This document shows, one piece after another, positions 48,888-56,026 of a stretch of DNA of 59,395 nt. A program made the position numbers and the translations under genes. How positions within the stretch are numbered: position 1 is the first letter of the stretch; every line of letters begins with the position of its first letter. The stretch is taken from the NCBI RefSeq assembly GCF_900156695.1, contig NZ_FTOM01000011.1:1-59395 (forward strand), in the 5' to 3' direction. Below the pieces are notes generated by a model that was given only the letters and a program-made list of their open reading frames with translations, was not told the origin of the DNA and searched no databases. The DNA comes from Phaeovulum vinaykumarii. Lineage in GTDB: Bacteria; Pseudomonadota; Alphaproteobacteria; Rhodobacterales; Rhodobacteraceae.

Positions 48888-49730
48888 ATGGAACCCACAA
48901 CCGGCCTGATCCTGCGGAGGATCACCCAGACCGAATTATCCGTTTCCGCCCACAAGCTGGCAACTGTCATCCTAGATGCCATTGCATGGAAGGATGGTTT
49001 CAACGGCCTGCCGCGCGGGACGGCGGCTTTTACCCTCACCGATCTCGCAGCAAAAATGGGAATCTCGCGCCAGTACCTCACCGAATTGCTGAGTGAGCTC
49101 GCGGCATCAGGCCTGAAACTGCGGCGCGAAAAGCCCAACGGGAAATTCGCACCTTGGCTCTTTCGCTTCGCCGCTTTTGAAACCGAGGCTGCATCTCGGG
49201 ATGTTGAGTCAGCGACAGGCGACAGATCACTATCTATAGAGAAAAATAACAAAACAATATTCTTCGGACAAATCACTATTGGCGCAGACTCGAACGTTTT
49301 CCAAACTGTCTGGGCGGACGCGATCAACTCTGCAAAAGGGGCTCTGCCCTGCTGGAACGTCGATACGCAGCTGATTTGGGACCGTTTCATCGCCTTCAAC
49401 AGGGCGCGCGGCAATGACAAGGTACCGGCCGGTTTCTTGCTGGGCTTCATGCGGCGATGGCGCACCTCGCTAGGCCCGGCCCCTCTGCCCGAAGCGCCAT
49501 CGCGGCCACCGCGGGTATTGGAACCGAAGGAGCAGGAGTTGCTCGATCGGATCAAGGCAGCTCCAACTTCGAACCGCGAGTTTCACGCGTCAGACCTATG
49601 CCGCCTCATCGGAGAAGCAGCCTATGAGGCCCGCATCCTTCAGGTCATTCGAGACTTCGGCTGCCCGAGGTTCTCGGCCAGCCTCGCAGTGCACGGGCAG
49701 GCTGTGCTAGCAGGAGAGATCGAGCGATGA
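48888..49730 (+). CDS. Winged-helix/HTH protein, possibly replication or regulation related (280 aa)
   Basis: A 280-residue protein. Residues 45-75 form a helix-turn-helix (FTLTDLAAKMGISRQYLTEL) with a wing-like RREKPNGKFAPW. The middle contains FFGQITIGADSNVFQTVWAD; the C-terminal part is helical. AAGGAG is 10 nt before the ATG. I do not recognise the family; winged-helix proteins of this size occur as plasmid replication initiators, but repABC already serves that role here, so it could be the remains of a second replicon or a regulator. Confidence 0.6.
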   Translation: MEPTTGLILRRITQTELSVSAHKLATVILDAIAWKDGFNGLPRGTAAFTLTDLAAKMGISRQYLTELLSELAASGLKLRREKPNGKFAPWLFRFAAFETEAASRDVESATGDRSLSIEKNNKTIFFGQITIGADSNVFQTVWADAINSAKGALPCWNVDTQLIWDRFIAFNRARGNDKVPAGFLLGFMRRWRTSLGPAPLPEAPSRPPRVLEPKEQELLDRIKAAPTSNREFHASDLCRLIGEAAYEARILQVIRDFGCPRFSASLAVHGQAVLAGEIER

Positions 49731-49851
49731 GGATGCTGCCGGAGCGCGCTGATCGCCTCGGGCTGCTGGAGTAGCCGAGCTATGTTGCAATCCTCCACGA
49801 CATGGAAGGATTACAATGCTTTGGCCAGCGCCATGCTCAGAAACTATCCGC

Positions 49852-50247
49852 TCACCCAAAGGGGTTGATGATGCGAAGCTGGCCTTCCACCAGCAAGCCA
49901 TCTTGCATGTCCTCACTCCACAGCGTGGTACAGCCCGCAACCAAAGCGCTGGCCACGATCATCGCGTCGTAGATCGAGAAGCCGTAGCGTTCCGCCAAGG
50001 CGCGACCGACGTCATGGGTCTGAAGGGTTAGGTCTTCGACAGGGCACAAGGCACGCACGCCCTCGAGAAACGCCCCTGCTTCCTCCCAACTCAGGCCAGC
50101 CTTGCGGCGGCAGTTCACCAGCGCCTCGTTCAGGACCTGAACGCTGATCCGGGGCCCCTGCCCCAGGATGACCTCAGCGCGATCGGCCTTCGGGCTGTCG
50201 TCGAGCAGGTAAAGAACGACATTCGTGTCCGCGAACTCAGCGCTCAT
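49852..50247 (-). CDS. vapC: PIN-domain toxin (VapC family)
   Basis: A 131-residue PIN ribonuclease. The acidic active-site residues appear in FADTNVVLYLLDD, VLNEALVNC, and YGFSIYDAMIVASALVAGC, with a final TLWSEDMQDG. VapC toxins cut tRNA or rRNA. It overlaps the antitoxin gene by 11 bp and shares its promoter. Confidence 0.92.
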   Translation of the reverse strand: MSAEFADTNVVLYLLDDSPKADRAEVILGQGPRISVQVLNEALVNCRRKAGLSWEEAGAFLEGVRALCPVEDLTLQTHDVGRALAERYGFSIYDAMIVASALVAGCTTLWSEDMQDGLLVEGQLRIINPFG

Positions 50248-50464
50248 GCGTGGCGGCGCGGCTCAGGCGTTCTGCAGCGGGCAACTTGCCCCGGAAGCGG
50301 CGCAGACCCGTCAGCACCTCATCCGCACGCGCCAGACGACGGACTCTGACTTGGCCGTCGTCCTTGATCAGGTCGATCTGATCGCCTTCCTTGAGGCCGA
50401 GTTCCCGGACAAGCTCCGCGGGCAAACGGACGGCAAGCGAGTTGCCCCATTTTGCGACCTGCAT
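50237..50464 (-). CDS. vapB: AbrB/MazE-type antitoxin (VapB family)
   Basis: A 75-residue antitoxin with the SpoVT/AbrB swapped-hairpin domain (QVAKWGNSLAVRLPAELVRE then LGLKEGDQIDLIKDDGQV) and a basic C-terminal tail that would block the toxin. The start MQVAKWGN at 50464 is the family's usual one; longer frames lead into the operator. It is the first gene of the pair. Confidence 0.92.
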   Translation of the reverse strand: MQVAKWGNSLAVRLPAELVRELGLKEGDQIDLIKDDGQVRVRRLARADEVLTGLRRFRGKLPAAERLSRAATHER

Positions 50465-50480
50465 CGTGGCCTCCTGCGTG

Positions 50481-50504
50481 GATATATGATCAATAATGTA
50501 TATC
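50481..50504. promoter_or_regulatory. Palindromic operator of vapBC
   Basis: GATATA (50481-50486) and TATATC (50499-50504) face each other across 12 bp of AT-rich DNA, 17 bp upstream of vapB. AbrB-type antitoxins repress through such sites. The same bases likely include the -10 element. Confidence 0.6.
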
Positions 50505-50608
50505 ATGCTGGCTGCATGCGGAAGGGGTCTAATGCCGGAGAGTGCAGGATAGCACGCTAAAAACCCCGGATCGGCAGTTAACCCATTTTGGCGAAGCGGC
50601 GGCTTTGC

Positions 50609-50950
50609 TCAACCTTGATCTGGCGCAGCCCGTGATCGCGGATTTGGGATTTGATGGAGGTCCCGGCCGATCCCGTGCTTTTGCGCGCTGCGCCAGACGA
50701 TCCTCGATAATCGCGCTTGGGTGTTGTGGCCCTCGATTAGGTTCGAACAGGAGCAGTTCATCGATCGGACGAGATCGGCCAGCGGTGCGCGGATGCCTTC
50801 CGGGAAGGACGACCGCAGCCCGGCCGACTGGCTCGCCAATTCGACGGCCAGGTCGTTCAGCGGAGCCCGGTATTTTGAGGCCTCCTCAGGGATAAGCGGT
50901 TCGACGATGCTGATCGCTTCGCCTTTGTCTGCTATCGTGTCGATCGACAT
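50609..50950 (-). pseudogene. Second Fic gene, 5' remnant only
   Basis: The first approximately 76 residues match the Fic protein at 158-1357 (ADKGEAISIVEPLIPEEASK; inhibitory motif SNLIEGHNT is kept), with DNA identity near 78 per cent over about 225 bp. After GHNT the frame continues into unrelated sequence and stops; the catalytic HPF motif is absent. Thus only the inhibitory region survives. It shares the upstream 12-bp-phased repeats with the intact copy. Confidence 0.85.
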
Positions 50951-50988
50951 GGTGCCCCTTGACGCAAGGCGTGTTGGCCCTCTTCGAG

Positions 50989-51117
50989 TTCCGGTTTTTG
51001 TTCCGGGTTACGCGGAGAGATTAGCGCACTTAACGTCAATAAAACAGAGAGACATTTGCTCCACGATCTCGGACAAAGCCCGTTATGTTCCGCAGAAAGT
51101 TCCGTTTTCTGCCCCGG
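50989..51117 (-). promoter_or_regulatory. 12-bp-phased TTCCGGTT-type repeats upstream of the Fic remnant
   Basis: TTCCGGTT (50989-50996) and TTCCGGGT (51001-51008) are 12 bp apart. A second cluster has TTCCGCAG (51088), TTCCGTTT (51100) and CCCCGGCG (51112), again at 12-bp steps. The layout matches that at 1406-1540. The remaining bases of 50951-51384 contain no supported gene. Confidence 0.55.
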
Positions 51118-51384
51118 CGCTTGCTTTCGCCAAGCTCTCGCTCAAGGCCATCTCCAGCCTGTCGCAACGCCCGGCTTCGTTCAGCAAACTGAGCAACGCC
51201 GACAGGGCTGCTTGATCCCTAGCCGCGGCGCGTTCGAGCGGCCGCTCACGGATCCGCGTCGCTCGGTGCTGGGCCTCAGCAAACGTCTAAAATTCTGCTT
51301 GTCGCATCTATCGCCGCTTAAGCCGCGAATGACCGTTCTCGACAAGCCGCAGCTACACTGCGGCAAACTCTTCGGCGCCAAGCG

Positions 51385-52014
51385 CTATAAACCAAAGGGT
51401 TCGATCAACTCCGGGCCATCGTCATTCAGGCCAAATGGAGCGACTGCGCGATGATCGAGCGCCACCAACGCTCCAAGATCTGCTACATCGTCGACGCCAG
51501 ATAGCCATGCATCGCGTTCGTCGACATTAAGGGCGACAGGCATCCGGTCATGCAGCCCACCCATCGCATCCGTCGCCACCCGCGTCATAATCGTACAGGT
51601 CAGGAGACCGCGCCAACGGCTCGCCAAACCGGCAAGGAACAGATTTGCCTCGTTTCCGGCAGGATGGACGAAATGCGGCCGCCGAGCACCCTTGGGTCCG
51701 CTCCACTCGTAGAACCCGCCGACCGGCACCAAGCAACGTCCGTGCCGCCAGACCTGCCGAAACGTCGGTTTCTCGCGCGCATCCTCGATGCGGGCGTTAA
51801 ACGTTGCGGCCTTCCAGTCTCTCGGGTTGGCGCCATCAAACCACGAAGGGATGAGGCCCCAGCGCGCCTCCATCGCCATGAGGGGGCGCTTGGCGAGGAT
51901 CACGACCGTCTCCGTCGGCTTGATGTTGAACCGGCCGCCGAACGGGTCAAGTTTGATTTGCGACATATCCACTTCAGTGTTGCGCAGATTGGGATCGATG
52001 ATCCGACCACACAC
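51385..52014 (-). CDS. SRAP/HMCES family protein (abasic-site DNA-protein crosslinker)
   Basis: A 209-residue SRAP protein. The catalytic Cys2 follows the initiator Met (MCGRIIDP). Other conserved parts are ARWGLIPSW, TFNARIEDAREKPTFRQVW, GRCLVPVGGFYEW and GLHDRMPVAL, containing the Asn, Glu and His of the family. It forms a thiazolidine link to abasic sites in single-stranded DNA, which suits a plasmid that enters cells as a single strand. It is divergent from repABC with about 400 bp between. Confidence 0.93.
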   Translation of the reverse strand: MCGRIIDPNLRNTEVDMSQIKLDPFGGRFNIKPTETVVILAKRPLMAMEARWGLIPSWFDGANPRDWKAATFNARIEDAREKPTFRQVWRHGRCLVPVGGFYEWSGPKGARRPHFVHPAGNEANLFLAGLASRWRGLLTCTIMTRVATDAMGGLHDRMPVALNVDERDAWLSGVDDVADLGALVALDHRAVAPFGLNDDGPELIEPFGL

Positions 52015-52419
52015 GATCCAGTCCCCCCCTTGCTGATCGGCAAGGCGGCAGGATGCCCGAGCGCGGGGCCGTTGTCCTCCTCAGATCTGCCGGATGTCAC
52101 GGCGGGGTCCAGCCTGACCAGCACAACCTTGGCGATTCGGCGCGATGTATTTCACCGACGGGTTGTATAGCTAGTGCTGACTGCCACTACATTTGGTCGA
52201 CACGACAGCATCTAGAGCGAAAATCACATTAAATCAGCGAGTTATCAGCTTTGCCACCTGAAGCAAAACGGCATGAAGACTTTTGCGTCGGCTGGATTTG
52301 CAAAAAACTGTTGTCTGGAAGAAAGTTGCGTGCGATGTCTGGTGTTGTCGCGAAAAAGCGCAAACAACGCGTTCTCGCGACGAAACCACCAGGGCCCACC
52401 AAGAGGCCGAGAGGGCAGA
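52015..52419. other. Intergenic region upstream of repABC
   Basis: About 400 bp with no supported gene. It must hold the repABC promoter(s) and that of the SRAP gene. AT content rises between 52190 and 52340. An inverted repeat at 52341-52390 is listed separately. The origin of repABC replicons usually lies within repC, so none is assigned here. Confidence 0.5.
52341..52390. promoter_or_regulatory. Imperfect inverted repeat before repA, candidate RepA operator
   Basis: GGTGTTGTCGCGA (52341-52353) and TCGCGACGAAACCACC (52375-52390) pair over most of their length with one mismatch and a 3-base gap. The right arm ends 29 bp before the repA start. RepA normally represses the operon from such a site. 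Confidence 0.4.
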
Positions 52420-53622
52420 ATGAGCACATCGTCGAAACCGGCCGCGTCCGAATCTGTTGCCGCATCCATTGCCTCGAACGCTATCAGGCTGTCCGAGGCG
52501 CTCGACAACCATATGCGCAACAGCTTTCAACCCGAAAGCAAAAAGACGCTTCGGAAGTTCCAGCCCGCCGAGGTTTCGGAGCTGACCGGGATCAGCATGT
52601 CGAACCTGCGGACCCGGCATCAAGAAGGTGATTTTCCCGAGGTGGAAACGGACAGCCGCGGACGCAGGCTCTATTCCGCTGCCGAAATCGACCAGATCCG
52701 GCACATCATGGCCAAGACCGGGCGCAATGGCGAAGCCTACCTGCCCGGCCGACGCTCTGGCGACGCATTGCAGGTCATCTCAATCGTCAACTTCAAGGGT
52801 GGTTCCAGCAAGACGACATCGGCCATCCACCTTGCTCAGCGGTATGCGCTGCGCGGCTACCGGGTGCTGGCGATCGACATGGATCCACAGGCCAGCCTGA
52901 CGACGATGTTCGGCTACAGGCCGGAGATCGAATTCGCCGAGGGCGGGACGATCTACGACGCGCTCAAATACGAAGAGCCGGTCCCGCTCAGCCAGGTGAT
53001 CCGCAAGACCTATTTCCATAATCTCGATCTGGCTCCGGCCGGGCTGATGCTCTCCGAATACGAGACCGAAACAGCCTATGCGCTGCAACACAAGATCGAC
53101 CCGCCTTTCACGCAGCGCCTCGCGATCGCTCTCGACGAGGTCGAAGCCAACTACGATCTCGTCATCATCGATTGCCCACCGCAGCTCGGTTTCACCACGA
53201 TGACTGCGCTTTTGGCCTCGACCGGATTGCTGATCACCGTCGTGCCCAGCATGCTCGACGTGGCATCCATGGCGCAATTCCTTGAAATGGCGGGGGAAAC
53301 CGTTCGTGCTCTGGAGGACGCTGCCGGGCCGATCCATTGGAATTTCCTCAAGTTCCTGATCGCGCGCTACGAGCCGACCGATGTGCCGCAGTCCCAGATG
53401 GCGGGCTTCCTCCGCTCGATCCTGCTCGATCAGGTGCTGACCACGCCGATGTTGAAATCAACCGCGATTTCCGACGCCGGCATGACGCAACAGACGATCT
53501 ACGAGATCGAGCCCTCGCAGGTTCTGAAGAAAACGCTCGATCGGATCCTCGAAAGCGTGAATGGCGTTGCCGACGAGTTCGAAAAGGTGATCCAGAAAGC
53601 TTGGGCACGGGAGACTGACTGA
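52420..53622 (+). CDS. repA: RepA, ParA-type partition ATPase of repABC
   Basis: A 400-residue partition ATPase with N-terminal DNA-binding region (about 35-75, KKTLRKFQPAEVSELTGISM) and deviant Walker A FKGGSSKTT (about 125-133), then IDMDPQASLTTMFGY and YDLVIIDCPPQLGF. RepA segregates the plasmid with RepB and represses the operon. The start MSTSSKP at 52420 gives the usual length; the longer frame upstream lies in the operator region. The stop overlaps the repB start by one base. Confidence 0.95.
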   Translation: MSTSSKPAASESVAASIASNAIRLSEALDNHMRNSFQPESKKTLRKFQPAEVSELTGISMSNLRTRHQEGDFPEVETDSRGRRLYSAAEIDQIRHIMAKTGRNGEAYLPGRRSGDALQVISIVNFKGGSSKTTSAIHLAQRYALRGYRVLAIDMDPQASLTTMFGYRPEIEFAEGGTIYDALKYEEPVPLSQVIRKTYFHNLDLAPAGLMLSEYETETAYALQHKIDPPFTQRLAIALDEVEANYDLVIIDCPPQLGFTTMTALLASTGLLITVVPSMLDVASMAQFLEMAGETVRALEDAAGPIHWNFLKFLIARYEPTDVPQSQMAGFLRSILLDQVLTTPMLKSTAISDAGMTQQTIYEIEPSQVLKKTLDRILESVNGVADEFEKVIQKAWARETD

Positions 53623-54599
53623 TGGCGCGTCGCAACCTGTTCCAGCCCCCTGCCCCGCCGATTGCCGGCACCGGCGAGCAATCGGCGCCCGATAGCAAGG
53701 CACGCTTCCCGAACACAGGCGCCATGAGTGGCGTCAAATCCACGTTGAAGGATCTCTCGAGCAATGCGGTGCGCGAAATCGCGCCGGATATGATCGAGGA
53801 AGATGGCCCGAAGGACCGTCTGGCCTTTGCCGACTCCGACGTCGCTCAACTCGCCGAGAGCATCCGTCTTCATGGTCAGCAAGTGCCGATCATGGTGCGT
53901 CCGATGGCCGAAAAGCCGGGCTACTACCGGATCGTCTATGGACGAAGACGGCTTCGAGCCCTGCGGCTGCTCGGCCAACCCGCGAAAGCGCTCGTCCGGG
54001 CGCTGAGCGACGACGAAGCAATCCTCGCTCAGGGCCAGGAGAATGCGCAACGTCTCGACCCGAGCTTCATCGAAAAATCGCTCTTCGCGGCAGAATTGGC
54101 GGCAAGCGGCTATGAGACGGCAGTGATCCTTGATGCGCTGGCGATCGATAAACCGATGCTGTCGCGCATGCAGAAGGTCGCTCGGAGCATCCCCGAAACC
54201 GTGCTCCGGATGATCGGCCCCGCGCACGGCATCGGGCGCCGCCGCTGGGAGGAATTGGCCGACTTAGTCAACAACCATGACCTTGATTTGACGGCCCTCG
54301 CGGAGGCAGCTTTGGCTCCGGCGAGCGAAACCTCGGATGGTCGTTTCGGGCAGCTTGCCGACGCGGCCGCTGCGGCCCTTCGTGAGCCACTTATCGCGAC
54401 GAAAGCCCCCTCCCCTGCCCTGCCGATCTTGTCCGATGACGGAATACGGCTTGCTCAGGTCACGGATCAGGCCAAGGCGGTTACGGTGAAGCTTTCGAAG
54501 ACCGAGGCCCCCGAGTTCGCAATGTGGTGGCTGGAGAATGCGGAGGCCGAATTGAGGCGCCTCTACAAGGAATGGCAGTCGACGAAAAAAGCCGACTGA
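53622..54599 (+). CDS. repB: RepB, ParB-type centromere-binding protein of repABC
   Basis: A 325-residue ParB-family protein: ParB/Srx domain with VAQLAESIRLHGQQVPIMVR and YYRIVYGRRRLRALRLLG, helix-turn-helix around ETAVILDALAIDKPMLSRM, and a C-terminal dimerisation region. It should bind the palindromes GTTGTCCGCGGACAAC inside and after repC. The TGATG overlap couples it to repA. Confidence 0.95.
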   Translation: MARRNLFQPPAPPIAGTGEQSAPDSKARFPNTGAMSGVKSTLKDLSSNAVREIAPDMIEEDGPKDRLAFADSDVAQLAESIRLHGQQVPIMVRPMAEKPGYYRIVYGRRRLRALRLLGQPAKALVRALSDDEAILAQGQENAQRLDPSFIEKSLFAAELAASGYETAVILDALAIDKPMLSRMQKVARSIPETVLRMIGPAHGIGRRRWEELADLVNNHDLDLTALAEAALAPASETSDGRFGQLADAAAAALREPLIATKAPSPALPILSDDGIRLAQVTDQAKAVTVKLSKTEAPEFAMWWLENAEAELRRLYKEWQSTKKAD

Positions 54600-54639
54600 C
54601 GAGGCAAGAGAAGCAAAGAAAGGAGCACGAACGCAACCC

Positions 54640-54693
54640 GAAAAGTGAAAGAGCCCCCCAAGGTCATCCTCGGAGAGCCCCATCTGTCTTTTG
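54640..54693 (-). ncRNA. Predicted antisense counter-transcribed RNA of repABC
   Basis: In the 221-bp repB-repC gap the minus strand has TTGACT (54729-54724) and TACATC (54707-54702) spaced by 16 bp, a good promoter. Downstream lies a hairpin with stem CUCCGAGG/CCUUGGGG around AUGA, followed by CUUUCACUUUU. This matches position and form of the small RNAs that set copy number and incompatibility of repABC plasmids by blocking repC expression. Ends are approximate. Confidence 0.5.
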
Positions 54694-54820
54694 CACCTTC
54701 AGATGTATCAGCTTCTCCGCAGCAGTCAACAACAACCGAATCGGTTGCCGAATCAATTTTGCCTTTGCGCAATAAGTGATGGCCAGAGGGCCTCTCGAGC
54801 CCGGTTTGCCGTGAAAATCG

Positions 54821-55912
54821 ATGGCATTCATCCAAGCAACCGCAGCCTTTGGTTTGCGGGCGTCTGAAGTGTTGTCCGCGGACAACGCTCCGCCCGAACG
54901 TCACATCATCATCGAAACCCTGCGAGAAGCAGCACCGCTTCTGGGCTTGAAGCCGACTGTCCTCGCGACGCTCAACGCGATGCTCTCCTGTCTCGCGCCA
55001 AAACGAAACCACAACATGGTCTTTGCGTCCAACCTGACGCTCAGCGCGCGCCGCAATGGGGTCTCGGATCGAACGCTGCGCCGCCATGTAGCTGCGTTGA
55101 TGGAGCTCAATCTCCTCGAGCGAAAGGACAGCGCGAACGGTAAACGATTCACGAAGTACGATCCTACACACAGGCAGTCGATCCATTTTGGCTTCGATCT
55201 GAGCCCGTTGTTTTGCAAGCTCGACGAGATCGCAGCGCTCGCGGTTCGCGCGCGCGCACAAGCGGAAGAGATCGCCTATCTCAAATCGAAACTCCGCGCA
55301 CAGATCCGACCGATGCTGGAGGCCGATCCCAGTGACAATCGTGCGCTCGATATCCTGCGCCGTCTTCGCAACAAACTGACGGTCGAAGAGCTGTCCAGCA
55401 TGTCTGCGGCGCTGCCCGACACTGTTGGAGAAACCGCCGATGATGGTGGAAAACACTCTTTACGAGCGACGGTAATGTCCGCCAGCAACGGCCAAAATGT
55501 CCGCCACCATCAGAAGTCAAAAAAAGAAAATACTGAAGAAGAAGCTGCGAGCCCGAATGACGAAGCGCCCGAAGAGAGCCTTTCCCTTCCCGAACTGATG
55601 GAAGCCTGTCCGGATGCCGCATCGTTTTCGCTGAGAAGCATTGAGGATTTTGCGGATGTGGTCACACATGCCCAGACGCTTGCACCGATGATTGGCATCG
55701 ACGGCGCGACGTTGAGACAGGCCGAGCGCTGCATCGGAACTCTGCCAAGCGCGATCACCATTTGGGCAATCGTTCAGTTCCATGACCGGATCCGAAACGT
55801 TGGCGCTTATTTCCGGTCACTGACGAGCGGTGCACGAAGCCAAGAATTCAACGCGGTGAGGCTGGTGAAGCGATTGAGCAAACTCTCGGAAACACATCTC
55901 GCGACAGCGTAA
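54821..55912 (+). CDS. repC: RepC, replication initiator
   Basis: A 363-residue initiator of the RepC family, with the N-terminal winged-helix (KPTVLATLNAMLSCLAPKRN, then LSARRNGVSDRTLRRHVAAL) that binds the origin, a helical middle and a divergent acidic linker (about 225-255, KKENTEEEAASPNDEAPEES). The C-terminal domain follows (LPELMEACPDAASFSLRSIE). In this family the origin is inside the AT-richer part of the coding sequence. The ATG at 54821 has only a weak binding site, in keeping with antisense-RNA control. The partition palindrome overlaps codons 17-22. Confidence 0.93.
   Translation: MAFIQATAAFGLRASEVLSADNAPPERHIIIETLREAAPLLGLKPTVLATLNAMLSCLAPKRNHNMVFASNLTLSARRNGVSDRTLRRHVAALMELNLLERKDSANGKRFTKYDPTHRQSIHFGFDLSPLFCKLDEIAALAVRARAQAEEIAYLKSKLRAQIRPMLEADPSDNRALDILRRLRNKLTVEELSSMSAALPDTVGETADDGGKHSLRATVMSASNGQNVRHHQKSKKENTEEEAASPNDEAPEESLSLPELMEACPDAASFSLRSIEDFADVVTHAQTLAPMIGIDGATLRQAERCIGTLPSAITIWAIVQFHDRIRNVGAYFRSLTSGARSQEFNAVRLVKRLSKLSETHLATA
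54871..54886. repeat. 16-bp perfect palindrome in repC, probable parS copy 1
   Basis: GTTGTCCGCGGACAAC, lying in the repC reading frame (codons for VLSADN). The identical palindrome occurs right after the repC stop. Two identical copies in one operon with a ParB-family protein point to the centromere. Confidence 0.8.
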
Positions 55913-55928
55913 GTTGTCCGCGGACAAC
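55913..55928. repeat. 16-bp perfect palindrome after repC, probable parS copy 2
   Basis: GTTGTCCGCGGACAAC begins directly after the repC stop codon TAA (55910-55912). Identical to 54871-54886. No third copy is seen in the window. Confidence 0.8.
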
Positions 55929-56026
55929 ACGCTTGGCTGAGGGAAAGTGAGAGAGGGGCTGTTTGAGGGGTGACGGGAAGTGAGATCGGGAGAGAGGCTT
56001 CCGGCGCCCGTCGCGGAGAAGATCTG

